Shown here one piece after another: positions 22,701 through 34,102 of a stretch of 64,000 nt of DNA. Where the stretch lies: assembly GCA_009746045.1 (NCBI GenBank), contig RPFO01000225.1, positions 1,634,454 to 1,698,453 on the forward strand. The letters are read 5' to 3'. Both the position numbers and the translations under genes were made by a program. The stretch's first letter is position 1, and each line of letters begins with the position of its first letter. Source of the stretch: Mesostigma viride (Eukaryota > Streptophyta > Mesostigmatophyceae > Mesostigmatales > Mesostigmataceae). The notes below the pieces were generated by a model. That model saw only the letters and a list, made by a program, of their open reading frames with translations. It searched no databases and had not been told where the DNA came from.

Positions 22701-25700
22701 CCAAACTTTTTGTTGTTCTTGCGGAAGGATCGGCTGCTGCTGCTGGGCTCCCGCCCGCGCGACCCGCCCTTGTCCTTGCCGCTCCCGTAGTGGTTGTCCG
22801 CGTTCATGCTGGCACCCACAGCGTCGCCCCCTTGCCCCGACCGGCTCTTGAGGATGGCCACCAGCTGTGTCATCGTGATGGGCTTCATCAGGAAGCCGTC
22901 CATGCCGGCCTCAAGGCACATCTGCTTCGCCTGGTCCTCGATCTGCGCGGTGACGGCCGATATGTGCGCAGTGCACCCCTGCGCGCGCAGCTGCCGCGTG
23001 GATTCGTACCCGTCCATGATGGGCATGAGCAGGTCCATGAACACGATGTGGTAGTTGGTCTTCTTGCACATCTGAACCGCCTCGTCGCCGTTGACCGCGT
23101 AGCCCACCTCACAGCCGAGCCGCATGAGCATCTTGCCCAGCACCACACGGTTGAGCATGATGTCATCGACGACGAGCACTTTCTGCCCCCCCATGGGTGT
23201 GTGGAACGTGCGCATGTGCGCGCCCGTGTCGGTGTCACAACTTGAGTAGTCGGTGCTTGCGTAGCCGCCGCCCATCCCATAGCCGCCGAGCTTGGGGCAG
23301 TAGGCACCTAGGTTTGAGACAAGGTCAAACCCGCACGCCGCCGCGCGCAGCACGCACGCCGACTCCGGCTGTCGCGTGCACAGGGAAGGCGGCGGGGGGG
23401 TGGGGGGGCACCCACACCGATGACCACACCGATGCGATAGGGGGGAGAGGAGCAAGGCAGGGACACCATTGGGGTGTCAAGAGAGGCCTTGATCATCACG
23501 GCCAAACAGCAACGATACTGTGGAGCATGCAACATACAGCTGGGAAATGCGGGGGCCATGATGCCAACGAGCAGCTTCTAAAACCCATGGTGGCAAAGTG
23601 TGCACGCTTGCTAGACTGATGCCCCCACGGCAAGAAGGCCACGCCTGCTCTAACCATCACGGTATGTGGCAGAGCCGTGGGACAAGAAGCGTGCCATAAG
23701 GGCGCCGACGACGATAAGGGAGACGAGGGAAACGGGGGGGCGAGGGCAAGAAGAAGTGAGAAACCGGTGGGGAGGAAATGGAGGGGGGCAGGGGAGGAAA
23801 GGAGGGGGGCCGAGGCGAGGGGAGGGGGCAGAAGAATGAGGAAATATAAACTGCATTGTGTTGCACAACCAGCTCTGGACCAACCCACAAAGGAACGAGC
23901 CAGCACAATACTGGTATAAGAATTCAGTTCGTCAGAATCTGATCTCGGGGTGTCATCCGCCGCATGGTGCTGCCTGTTTGCCTCCATCTTTGACATGGCC
24001 CAGAATGGGCGGGCCCATTACCAGCACAGCCATGATGAGAGGGCACCGCCATGATGAGAGGGCACCTGCTGCGCTCACCTCTGCATTCTCTTTATTCAAG
24101 GGGAACGCCACAATCATCGAGTCGCCCGCAAACTGCACCGCACAGAGGACACCCAGGCAAGCAAGGAGGGTGGGTGGGAGAATTTTCTGTGAGCAAGACG
24201 TGAGGAGACAGGGCCCCCCTAGACAAATATGGCCAGGCGGATGTAGGAGGGAGCACAAGGCATCAACGCGGATGGTCACGCCCAGAGCTCAGATGCCAGG
24301 AAAGGCCCTCCAACTTTCGCCCGTGCCCTTTCAAACGGCGGCAGGCAAGTTGCAACGCCCCGGCTGCACCATGGGACCACAGGGCGCTTCACCAGAGGAC
24401 TGTGCACGCGCAGGCATGGGGCAGCGCCACATTTAGCATGGGTAACACCGCCCAAACACCATACAGCCTACCATGGCACTTTGCCCAGGGCAGATGGCAG
24501 GCAACAACAGTGCCACAGGTGTGCAAGCACATGCCCTGGCTGCTTCCAGTTGCCGCTCCACAACATTACGCCAGCACTAGGTGCACGCCGCCAGCGCTCC
24601 GCTGGTCCTTAACTCCCGTACAGAGGTCATCACTCCTTGGGTGGCTGCAGGAGAAGAGCAGGCGATGGGGCCACCACATCAGGATGGGGGGGGCGCACTG
24701 CTCGCGTGCAGCCGACACGGCAGTGCCTGGTGAATGCGGACCAGGCATTCCCGTGCAGCGCTATTGAGTGAACTAGGCCGCCCCATGCCCACATCTCTTT
24801 GCGTGTTGTAAAGCCCATCCCACCCCTACCCGACTGCATGCCTGCGCAGTATTCCTAAAGTTGGAGATGCACACACACAACCCCCTCTCTGTTGCCATGT
24901 GGCCTTTGCCCAGGGCCCCGCTCACCTTGATGACATCTCCCCCGTGCTCACCTTGATGACATCTCCCCCGTGCTCACCTTGATGACATCTCCCCCGTGCT
25001 CACCTTGATGACATCTCCCCCGTGCTCACCTTGATGACATCTCCCCCGTGCTCACCTTGATGACATCTCCCCCGTGCTCACCTTGATGACATCTCCCCCG
25101 TGCTCACCTTGATGACATCTCCCCCGTGCTCACCTTGATGACATCTCCCCCGTGCTCACCTTGATGCCATCTCCCCCGTACTCACCTTGATGACATCTCC
25201 CCCGTGCTCACCTTGATGCCATCTCCCCCGTACTCACCTTGATGACATCTCCCCCGTGCTCACCTTGATGCCATCTCCCCCGTGCTCACCTTGATGCCAT
25301 CTCCCCCGTGCTCACCTTGATGACATCTCCCCCGTGCTCACCTTGATGCCATCTCCCCCGTACTCACCTTGATGACATCTCCCCCGTGCTCACCTTGATG
25401 CCATCTCCCCCGTGCTCACCTTGATGACATCTCCCCCGTGCTCACCTTGATGACATCTCCCCCGTGCTCACCTTGATGCCATCTCCCCCGTACTCACCTT
25501 GATGACATCTCCCCCGTGCTCACATTGATGACATCTCCCCCGCGCTCACCTTGATGACATCTCCCCCGTGCTCACATTGATGACATCTCCCCCGTGCTCA
25601 CCTTGATGACATCTCCCCCGTGCTCACCTTGATGCCATCTCCCCCGTGCTCACCTTGATGCCATCTCCCCCGTGCTCACCTTGATGACATCTCCCCCGCG

Positions 25701-28700
25701 CTCACCTTGATGCCATCTCCCCCGTGCTCACCTTGATGACATCTCCCCCGTACTCACCTTGATGACATCTCCCCCGTACTCACCTTGATGCCATCTCCCC
25801 CGTGCTCACCTTGATGACATCTCCCCCGTGCTCACCTTGATGACATCTCCCCCGTGCTCACCTTGATGACATCTCCCCCGTGCTCACCTTGATGACATCT
25901 CCCCCGTGCTCACCTTGATGACATCTCCCCCGTGCTCACCTTGATGACATCTCCCCCGTGCTCACCTTGATGACATCTCCCCCGTACTCACCTTGATGAC
26001 ATCTCCCCCGTGCTCACCTTGATGACATCTCCCCGTGCTCACCTTGATGACATCTCCCCCGTACTCACCTTGATGACATCTCCCCCGTGCTCACCTTGAT
26101 GACATCTCCCCCGTGCTCACCTTGATGACATCTCCCCCGTGCTAACCTTGATGACATCTCCCCCGTGCTCACCTTGATGCCATCTCCCCCGTGCTCACCT
26201 TGATGACATCTCCCCCGTGCTCACCTTGATGACATCTCCCCCGTGCTAACCTTGATGACATCTCCCCCGTGCTCACCTTGATGCCATCTCCCCCGTACTC
26301 ACCTTGATGACATCTCCCCCGTGCTCACCTTGATGCCATCTCCCCCGTACTCACCTTGATGACATCTCCCCCGTGCTCACCTTGATGACATCTCCCCCGT
26401 GCTCACCTTGATGACATCTACCCCGTGCTCACCTTGATGACATCTCCCCCATGCTCACCTTGATGACATCTCCCCCGTGCTCACCTTGATGACATCTGCC
26501 CCGTGCTCACCTTGATGACATCTCCCCCGTGCTCACCTTGATGACATTTCCCCCGTGCTCACCTTGATGCCATCTCCCCCGTACTCACCTTGATGCCATC
26601 TCCCCCGTGCTCACCTTGATGACATCTCCCCCGTGCTCACCTTGATGACATCTCCCCCGCGCTCACCTTGATGACATCTCCCCCGTACTCACCTTGATGA
26701 CATCTCCCCCGTGCTCACCTTGATGACATCTCCCCCGTACTCACCTTGATGCCATCTCCCCCGCGCTCACCTTGATGACATCTCCCCCGTGCTCACCTTG
26801 ATGCCATCTCCCCCGCGCTCACCTTGATGACATCTCCCCCGTGCTCACCTTGATGACATCTCCCCCGTGCTCACCTTGATGCCATCTCCCCCGTGCTCAC
26901 CTTGATGCCATCTCCCCCGTGCTCACCTTGATGACATCTCCCCCGTGCTCACCTTGATGCCATCTCCCCCGTGCTCACCTTGATGCCATCTCCCCCGTGC
27001 TCACCTTGATGACATCTCCCCCGTGCTCACCTTGATGACATCTCCCCCGTGCTCACCTTGATGCCATCTCCCCCGTGCTCACCTTGATGCCATCTCCCCC
27101 GTGCTCACCTTGATGCCATCTCCCCCGTGCTCACCTTGATGACATCTCCCCCGTGCTCACCTTGATGACATCTCCCCCGTGCTCACCATGATGCCATCTC
27201 CCCCGTGCTCACCATGATGCCATCTCCCCCGTGCTCACCTTGATGCCATCTCCCCCGTGCTCACCTTGATGACATCTCCCCCGTGCTCACCTTGATGACA
27301 TCTCCCCCGTGCTCACCATGATGCCATCTCCCCCGTGCTCACCTTGATGACATCTCCCCCGTGCTCACCTTGATGACATCTCCCCCGTGCTCACCATGAT
27401 GACATCTCCCCCGTACTCACCTTGATGACATCTCCCCCGTGCTCACATTGATGACATCTCCCCCGTGCTCACCTTGATGACATCTCCCCCGTGCTCACCT
27501 TGATGACATCTCCCCCGTGCTCACCTTGATGACATCTCCCCCGTACTCACCTTGATGCCATCTCCCCCGTACTCACCTTGATGACATCTCCCCCGTACTC
27601 ACCTTGATGACATCTCCCCCGTACTCACCTTGATGACATCTCCCCCGTGCTCACATTGATGACATCTCCCCCGTGCTCACCTTGATGACATCTCCCCCGT
27701 GCTCACCTTGATGACATCTCCCCCGTGCTCACCTTGATGACATCTCCCCCGTACTCACCTTGATGCCATCTCCCCCGTACTCACCTTGATGACATCTCCC
27801 CCGTGCTCACCTTGATGACATCTCCCCCGTACTCACCTTGATGACATCTCCCCCGTGCTCACCTTGATGACATCTCCCCCGTACTCACCTTGATGACATC
27901 TCCCCCGTGCTCACCTTGATGACATCTCCCCCGTGCTCACCTTGATGACATCTCCCCCGTGCTCACCTTGATGACATCTCCCCCGTGCTCACCTTGATGA
28001 CATCTCCCCCGTGCTCACATTGATGACATCTCCCCCGTACTCACCTTGATGCCATCTCCCCCGTGCTCACCTTGATGCCATCTCCCCCGTGCTCACCTTG
28101 ATGACATCTCCCCCGTGCTCACCTTGATGACATCTCCCCCGTGCTCACCTTGATGACATCTCCCCCGTGCTCACCTTGATGACATCTCCCCCGTGCTCAC
28201 CTTGATGCCATCTCCCCCGTGCTCACCTTGATGACATCTCCCCCGTGCTCACCTTGATGCCATCTCCCCCGTGCTCACCATGATGACATCTCTCCCGTAC
28301 TCACCTTGATGCCATCTCCCCCGTGCTCACCTTGATGACATCTCCCCCGTGCTCACCTTGATGCCATCTCCCCCGTGCTCACCTTGATGACATCCCCCCC
28401 GTGCTCACCTTGATGACATCTCCCCCGTACTCCAGCACCATCTCGATCGCCTGCGCACAGGGATTACGCGGAAGCAAGCACAGGGACCACAGCCAAGTAG
28501 GCACAGGGACCCCGGGCAACAGGCAACAGGCAACCGGCACGTTAGGTGGGGTGCAGCACGCGTGCATGCTCACATCATGCCACCAACCTACCAGGCAACC
28601 AACCCACCCAGGTGTGTACCCAGCAGGCTTCGTGGCACACCACCCACGTGTATAGACACATAACATTGCAAGCAACCCTAGAAAACTACAGCCCTGCCCC

Positions 28701-30423
28701 AGTAGCAAAACCCCATCAGAGAAGTGCCAGCTGTCGTGCACAGTGCACACCGCGCCCATGCCCACAGTTGCGCGCACATCCGGAGCTGGCCACCACGGTG
28801 AGGGGCGCGCCCGCTGTGCGAACGCCTGCCTCGTGGACGGTATGGTCACGCGCTGGGCCCACGCCAAGAGGCGGCTGCCTGTCATGCTGAGTCCCCATGC
28901 CCGTGTGCATTACCCATGCGGCACAGATCCCTCGTGCCAAGCACCTTCGTAGGTGCACACCTACCCCTCCATGCCACTTGTCTGCATCGCAGCCCCACCA
29001 TGGGAAGTGGATTCAACATCAGCCCAGCACCTGTTTCATCTACTCCTCCCCACACTAATCGCTCATGCCACGCACCTCCCCAAGATAGTCGTTCATGCAC
29101 GCGCGCTCACCTCCCCACAAGAGCCATTCATGCACGCGCACTCACCTCCCCGAAATAGTCGTTCATGCACGCTGTCAGCTCCTCCACAAGCTCAGTCCCA
29201 CGCTTGGACATGAGCGCGCGCTCCGTCAGCGGTGTGAAGCCTGTGATGTCAGCGATCAGCACCGCCGCCGTCAGGTTCTCCATCGCCGGGCCATTGATAT
29301 CTGCAAGCGCGCCATGTGGCGGCATGAGTAGAGTGCGTGGCAGCATGAAGCGCGCACATGGCGGCAGAAAGGCGTCAGGCACGCGTGGGGCAAGAAGTTT
29401 GCGTGAGGTGCAAACTTCTGCGTGCGTGCCAATTACTAGTTATTGATGCCAGGGATCCCCTGGTCCACCCCAGCAGGTGCGTGGGATGGCAAAGCACGGT
29501 ATACCTCAACCATGAGTGGTGCGGATGCGCGATCCAAAAGGCAGGGGGGTGCGGCGAGCGCAGGGAACCAGATGCACTGCGCTAGACCGCCAGCACAAAT
29601 GGCAGGGAACCGTGGGAGGGGCCACAGCACAATACCATGCTATACCGTGCTCTACCGTGCCATACTGTGCTCTACCGTGCCATACCCTGCTCTACCGTGC
29701 TCTACCGTGCTCTACCGTGCTCTACCGTGCTCTACCGTGCTCTACTGTGCTCTACCGTGCTCTATCGTGCTCTATCGTGCTCTACCGTGCTCTACCGCGC
29801 CATACTGTGCTCTACCGTGCTGTACCGTGGCCCGGGGATGGAATGAATGCTCCATCCTGCCCGGCAACACCACCACCTTAGGTGCATCCACGCTGGGTTA
29901 GCATTCCATGGCAAGGGTCCACAACCAATCTGCATCCAGATGTACTGGGCCCTGGTTGGCGGGGATGCAGCTCATGGTCCCTAGCAGTCTGAAGTCTATG
30001 TCTAGCAACAGGAATCATGACTAAATGGAACAGGCCAAGTATATATTCAAGGGCAGGCGTGTAAACAAGGGTCTCACCTGCCCCACTTTCCATGGCTTTA
30101 ACCACCGTTTGGACCAAAAGCTGCGGAAGGAAGGGCTGGAGGCGCTGCATCTCCCGGGAAATATCTGGCTCGGAGCCACCATTGCTAGCAAATATGGCGC
30201 TTCCTTCACCACTGGTGTTTGGATCAAGCCCCTCGAGGCCCTCCGTCCCATGTGATCCTTTCTTCGGATGTGGCGGGCTGTTGGTGGACAGTCCTTCCGC
30301 ATCGGACTCCTCGTCTGTGCCGTATACCCTCCCATTTAATAAAGTTGAGTCATTAAAACTACGACTACCCCCAGTAATATCTTCGCTTCTCCTCTCATCA
30401 GCAGCCGATCCCGCTGACTCCAT
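10756..30423 (-). CDS. Soluble-type adenylate cyclase with receiver domain, ATPase and TPR-like tail
   Basis: Exons 5' to 3': 30423-30078, 29300-29146, 28450-28409, 24132-24079, 23368-21934, 19984-18241, 17887-17482, 17081-16614, 15673-15558, 15007-14900, 14354-14141, 13285-12436, 11792-11672 and, tentatively, 10801-10756; all phases agree (about 2034 aa). C1 starts with VLIADITGF (Asp133) and continues through IKFAGDSM (Lys181, Asp185), the two metal Asp. A receiver domain (residues 262-375: DD267/268, phosphoacceptor Asp311, Thr339, Lys361) interrupts C1, which resumes at IMIGVGEV ... RWEFLLGD. C2 (about 625-795) keeps Thr740, Asn747 and Arg751, fitting a catalytic C1/C2 pair using ATP. A P-loop ATPase follows (GQPGMGKT 863-870; VIIVED 1232-1237) with a Ser/Gly-rich insert, then helical TPR-like repeats to the end. 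No membrane segment is seen, so it is probably cytosolic, making cAMP. The start ATG and last exon are the least certain parts. Confidence 0.92.
10973..10991. repeat. Poly-C run
   Basis: A homopolymer of about 17 C lies between the tentative last exon and exon 13 of the cyclase gene, on the plus strand. Confidence 0.7.
11231..11260. repeat. GCAT microsatellite
   Basis: About seven GCAT units (ATGCATGCATGC) in the last intron of the cyclase gene. Confidence 0.8.
11408..11692 (-). repeat. 26-bp minisatellite derived from the exon 13 splice donor
   Basis: About 11 units of 26 bp. On the minus strand each unit is GGGATGAC followed by GTAAGTGCGCACAAGTGA. The last bases of exon 13 are GGGATGAC and the intron opens GTAAGTGCGC, so the unit is a copy of the exon-intron boundary. 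The array starts immediately at the donor and runs into the intron. The final copy has GT changed to AT. Confidence 0.9.
12058..12270. repeat. 32-bp minisatellite in cyclase intron 12
   Basis: About six to seven units of 32 bp (ACACAGGCAAGGGAGATG, then TGGCCGCGTGCATG). Alternate units vary (GTGAAG for GAGATG). The array lies within the intron between exons 12 and 13 and is not visibly copied from either splice site. Confidence 0.85.
16440..16640 (-). repeat. Duplicated splice donor of cyclase exon 8
   Basis: The minus-strand boundary CAGCACTCCACCGCG then GTGAGTG at 16613 recurs about 87 bp further into the intron (GGCCAGCACTCCACCGCG then GTGAGTGG). It recurs again, more diverged, about 64 bp beyond (CAGCACTCCACCACG then GTGAGTAG). 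Intermediate GCGGTGAGCCGAGGGCAGCA segments also repeat. This is an irregular array of about three to four copies. Confidence 0.75.
20774..21933 (-). repeat. 46-bp minisatellite derived from the exon 5 splice donor
   Basis: About 25 units of 46 bp, very uniform (C/T alternation at CATCCACG or CATCCATG). On the minus strand each unit contains ATGGATGAGAAAG followed by GTGAGGCCTGAAGCC. Exon 5 ends in CGCATGGATGAGAAAG, so every unit carries a copy of the exon end and a GTGAGG donor. The true boundary at 21934/21933 reads GTGTGT and is followed within 25 bp by the first GTGAGG copy. Confidence 0.92.
24929..28430 (-). repeat. 3.5-kb, 26-bp minisatellite derived from the exon 3 splice donor
   Basis: About 134 tandem units. 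On the minus strand each is GGGGGAGATGTCATCAAG followed by GTGAGCAC. Exon 3 (28450-28409) itself ends in the same 18 bases, coding GDVIK, and the intron begins GTGAGCAC, so the array is a serial copy of the exon-intron boundary. Variants are mainly GATGTC/GATGGC and GTG/GTA/GCG, mixed along the array. It fills most of intron 3. Confidence 0.95.
29060..29172 (-). repeat. Three-copy duplication of the exon 2 splice donor
   Basis: The minus-strand boundary CATGAACGACTATTTCGGGG, AG, then GTGAGTGCGCG is followed by CATGAATGGCTCTTGTGGGG, AG, then GTGAGCGCGCG, and by CATGAACGACTATCTTGGGG, AG, then GTGCG. The repeat spacing is about 40 bp, with diverged middle bases. Confidence 0.8.
29634..29832. repeat. 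10-bp minisatellite in cyclase intron 1
   Basis: About 19 units of CTCTACCGTG, with CATACCGTG and CTATCGTG variants. It lies mid-intron between exons 1 and 2 and does not resemble a splice site. Confidence 0.85.
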
Positions 30424-31632
30424 TGTGTTGGGAATTCTGCCCGCCAAGAAGGGTTATCAGTGATTGCCTGCGGCAACCGGCACACCACGGCTGTCTTCTG
30501 ACAGCGTGGACGCCATTGTTTACCCGTTCCGGCTTGTGGTCGCAGGAATTAGGACCGTCTGGTTCGCTTCCGCGAAACAGCGGCTTTGCCATCGGCCATA
30601 CCAGGCAGACCGCATGGCCCCCGGATGCACGCCTTTGGCACACCGCCGAGCTTTCCGACTATACGCCCTCATTTCATTTACGGCATCATCTGCCAACATC
30701 CATGAGAAAAGTCAGACATCTTTGCGAAACTGCTTGGCAGTATGAAGTACAGTTCCACGGTTGTGCCCCGTGCCCTAACAGCAGGAAAAATGCTTGCCAC
30801 GCATTTAATGGCGTCCCGTTATTCGCCTGAGCTCCCGCGATCAGGAAGGAGCTTGGTCATACGCCATAATAAGGGTGGGAAAGCTCCGACCGTAAATAGG
30901 TTGCCTCCATACCGGAACAGTGCACCCGTGCACCGTCCAGAATGGATCGAAATCAATCACCCCAGCAGCGCGCTGGCAACTACCCAGTATGCAAAGCTCG
31001 TGCATTTATCACGGCTGTTATGCCGGCTCTGGCAGCGAGAGGTAGTTAGGTGATCGCACGACATGGACGGCAGCCGCATCGATAAGTTGGACGAAACCTA
31101 CTAATACAACTACCGTGATTTTTTAAGGTGCTGTACTCGGAGTTTCGTCGCACAGTGACAACAGGAGGGAGGCCGCTGACAGCCACATGTGGGCTGACAT
31201 GTCGGCCGTTTCCAAATCTCTGCTGCCCTGTGCGGCGTGGGCAATATAATAACAACAACAATGTGGGCTGAAGCGTGCTTGCCTGCTTGGGAACCTGACT
31301 GAGAGACTGACTGACAGACTACTGACTGACTGGTAGCTGCCCAGCTGCACGCTGCAGGGGCCGCTTCATCGGTTTCCCGAATCCCGAGTCCTGCCGCCCT
31401 GTTCACCACCTGGCCAACTGGACGGTCCGCAGACGGCGGCCGCACGGTCCATGACAGCCGGTTGGCTAGCCTGACAAGTGGCATACGGTAGGTGCTCTCA
31501 TCGATCTCGCTGCAGCAGCGGCCGAAAAAAAAATCGCATGAACCATGGCATGAACTTGGCATGAATTCCAATATTCCATTTTCCCGGCCAGACCTGGGCC
31601 AGATATTTTGCGAAACGTGGCCGGTGAGGTAT
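30424..31632. promoter_or_regulatory. 5' flank of the cyclase gene, no gene recognised
   Basis: This is the region upstream of the cyclase start codon and should contain its promoter. I could not identify a specific element. A short CTGACTGA-type simple repeat lies at about 31297-31330. Confidence 0.3.
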
Positions 31633-33113
31633 TAGGGTTGTACCGAATAGCGTTTTGGCTTGCCGAATCGGATACTCGGACCAGGGGGGTGCCCCGAACC
31701 CGATGCCGAATATATTAAAAATATAATTACTTACAGCAGAGTGATGAAATCACTCAAACCAAAGCAAACGCCCAGCTATAAACCTATATACAGAGCCATG
31801 TCAAAGCTCTATACTACGATAAGACCAATGGAAACGCCTAACGGGAGGAACCTAATAGCCCTGCTGCACCGCAAAATCAGCCCGCGTACGGCGGAGCATG
31901 ATGTCAGCCATGGCCCGAGTCAGCGCCACCGACAGGCGCTGACGCCAATATGACGTCCAGGTCCGCGCCGACCATGGGGCCCGCTGGCCCTCCAGGTCCA
32001 GCCGGTCCTCCCGGAGCCGGCAACACTCCTTGAAGAAGGCGGAGGTCAGGGGCCCCATGGCCCCAAACTCCTCCAGGACAAAGGGCACCACACGATGGTG
32101 CCCGACGTCGCCGTAGGCCAGGAGCTTGGCCCGCTCCGCCCGGTCCGCCGTGTAACCTGCCGTGAGGGAGGCCCCAGCCACGTGGCTAAGAGCCAAGGGC
32201 CGCGCCACCGAAACGTCAATAAGCAGATGCCGGCCACCCCCCTCAAAGTCCAGCACCACGATGTCAGGCCGGTGGTTGGGGGAATAGAAGGCAGCGCCAT
32301 CCGCATCCTCGGACCGGATGTTCGCGTGGGGGAAAACCGACCGAATCATGGCGAGCACCACCGTCAGGAGGACAGTGTGCAAATACAAATACCAATTCTG
32401 ATTCTGTTGGCCCCCCATGCAGGCAAGGTAGTGAGTCCCCGTGGGATCCAGCGGCTGCCCACAGCTACCGGCTGACCACAAGGCCGCCCGGCCGGAACAA
32501 GAGGCTGCGGGGCAAATAGCTGGTGCCGGAGCGAATATGTTTGGAGCCTCCCGATACCGATACCGAATATGTTCGGAGCTGAAGGGCCCTTCCCGAATCG
32601 AACACCGAATAGTTCTCCGAACTATTCGGACGCCGATCGAATAATGACGACAGTAGCTACTATAACGTATTAGGTAGACAACTTGTATCATTTATATTAA
32701 TGAGACTTATATTAATTATTTTGTATCAATTATATATTGAGATACACTTAGTGTTTAATACTTAGACGAGCACAGTTGCCTTCCCTGCATAGTGCATTCA
32801 GCTTTTGGGCGTTGGCCTAACTCTTGAGTCGGCGGAGGCATGACCGCGCCAGCTGGTGAGTGGAGGCTGGAGGCTGCGCCGCCCGCTGGTAGGGGTACTA
32901 CTATTCGATATTCGGAACTACGAATATATTCGTCGAATAGTAGGGTGTTCCGATTTCGATACCGAACATATTCGGAAGTAGAGCTTGCCTCCCGATACCG
33001 ATACCGAATATGTTCAGACGGACAGACCGTTCGCCGTATACTGAACATATTCGGTGTTCGGTTCGGTATTCGGGGGATATTCGGTATTCGGAACACTATT
33101 CGGTACAACCCTA
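31633..33113. mobile_element. hAT-type DNA transposon, non-autonomous
   Basis: The ends are TAGGGTTGTACCGAATAG and its exact reverse complement (18 of 18). They are flanked on both sides by the 8-bp direct repeat TGAGGTAT (31625-31632 and 33114-33121), the target duplication expected of hAT elements. Subterminal regions are rich in short CCGAATAT/ATATTCGG motifs in both orientations (32530-33100 and 31660-31710). No transposase was recognised, and much of the 1481 bp is a nested LINE fragment. Confidence 0.85.
31711..32540 (-). pseudogene. RLE-LINE 3' fragment nested in the hAT element (copy B)
   Basis: The minus strand encodes a protein homologous to copy A: SCGQPLDPTGTHYLACMGG, SPNHRPDIVVLD, LLIDVSVARPLA, AERAKLLAY, VVPFVLEEFGAMG, and WRQRLSVALTRAMADIMLRR to a stop at about 31855. 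The RPD, Asp and E..K pattern is that of a restriction-like endonuclease. The frame is open across the domain, so this copy is younger or better preserved than A, but it is 5'-truncated with no reverse transcriptase. The 3' part (31709-31782) matches 7303-7373. CGAATAT at both edges may be a target duplication. Confidence 0.75.
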
Positions 33114-33121
33114 TGAGGTAT

Positions 33122-34102
33122 ACTGGCAGTATACAACTGGTCTACTGTCGGCCACTATAGACTGCTGTCTGCTGCCCATGTTGAGTTGAGAACTTGAGAT
33201 ACGTGACCCCTCTCACACTAGGTATACACAGTTGGTAACCAGCTGGTCGATACGTGGTACCTCTTCACCTAACGATATTCCTAAATATATCCGTCGGCCA
33301 CTATAGATTCTCTGCTACTCATGTGCGGCGTGTGACACAACAACAACAACTAACTGGTCTACTGAACGTTGCCAAATCTGAGCGTCGTATCGCCGTACCC
33401 TCCGAAAACCTCGAACCAAACTTGAAGCGTGAATGACTGTACGTCTGTACACTGTACACACATCAGCTGCTATCTACAGTGCTGTAAGCGGAACCACCCA
33501 CACACTGTACGTCTGTACCCAGTGCCCCAGCCGTCACGTCGCGTCAGCGTGACGGGCGTCAGGCCAAAAACGCTCAGCCAGGTGCTATGTGCTGTATGGA
33601 GCACAATTAATTACTGTACTTCCAGTAAAAGCTTATATTATTCGGCGGTGTACATCTTATGGCACAGCAAAATGCCATGCAGGCAGGCAGCCAGGCACGT
33701 CCAATTTGCGTCTAAATTATTTTTCAACAACTTCACAGGCTAATTCCTGCCAACGGTCGATCCCTCTTGTTCTTTTTAGCCAGCTATTGTGCTCCATTAG
33801 TGCATTTCTGAAGTCCTCTTGTCCCAAACTTGGTTACGGCTCTATGTCGGAAAAGCTTGGCTTTGCGCAACCTACCAGGTCGAAAAGCAAGCTATTGCCG
33901 GTCTCGCACCGATCAAACCGAATTTTATAAATGCAGCACCATGAGCGCTGCGCGTGGTCTACTCTACTTTTCGACTCCTTGTTATAAACCCCTTGAGATA
34001 CTGGACTTTGGATACTGGATAGACACTTGTGCTTCCACTAATTAGAATGTTGCCACACGGAAGGACTTATCTATATTGTTAAATCGGTATGGCTTGCATA
34101 GA
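33122..34102. other. Upstream flank of the carrier gene
   Basis: No coding exon was recognised. Because it precedes the carrier start codon it may hold the promoter; no specific box is identified. Confidence 0.3.

Noticed and set aside
20636-23245. Plus-strand open frame of 869 codons with a 46-residue repeat (SHGFRPHLSHP...).
   Set aside because: The 46-bp repeat lacks stops in that direction, and the rest is antisense to exon 5 of the cyclase, whose minus-strand frame encodes recognisable domains.
24929-28430. Regular short repeats considered as a CRISPR array.
   Set aside because: Units are contiguous without unique spacers, match an exon boundary, and lie in a eukaryotic intron.
29516-29901. 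Open frames with ALPCSTVLYR repeats.
   Set aside because: Translation of the 10-bp repeat in cyclase intron 1.
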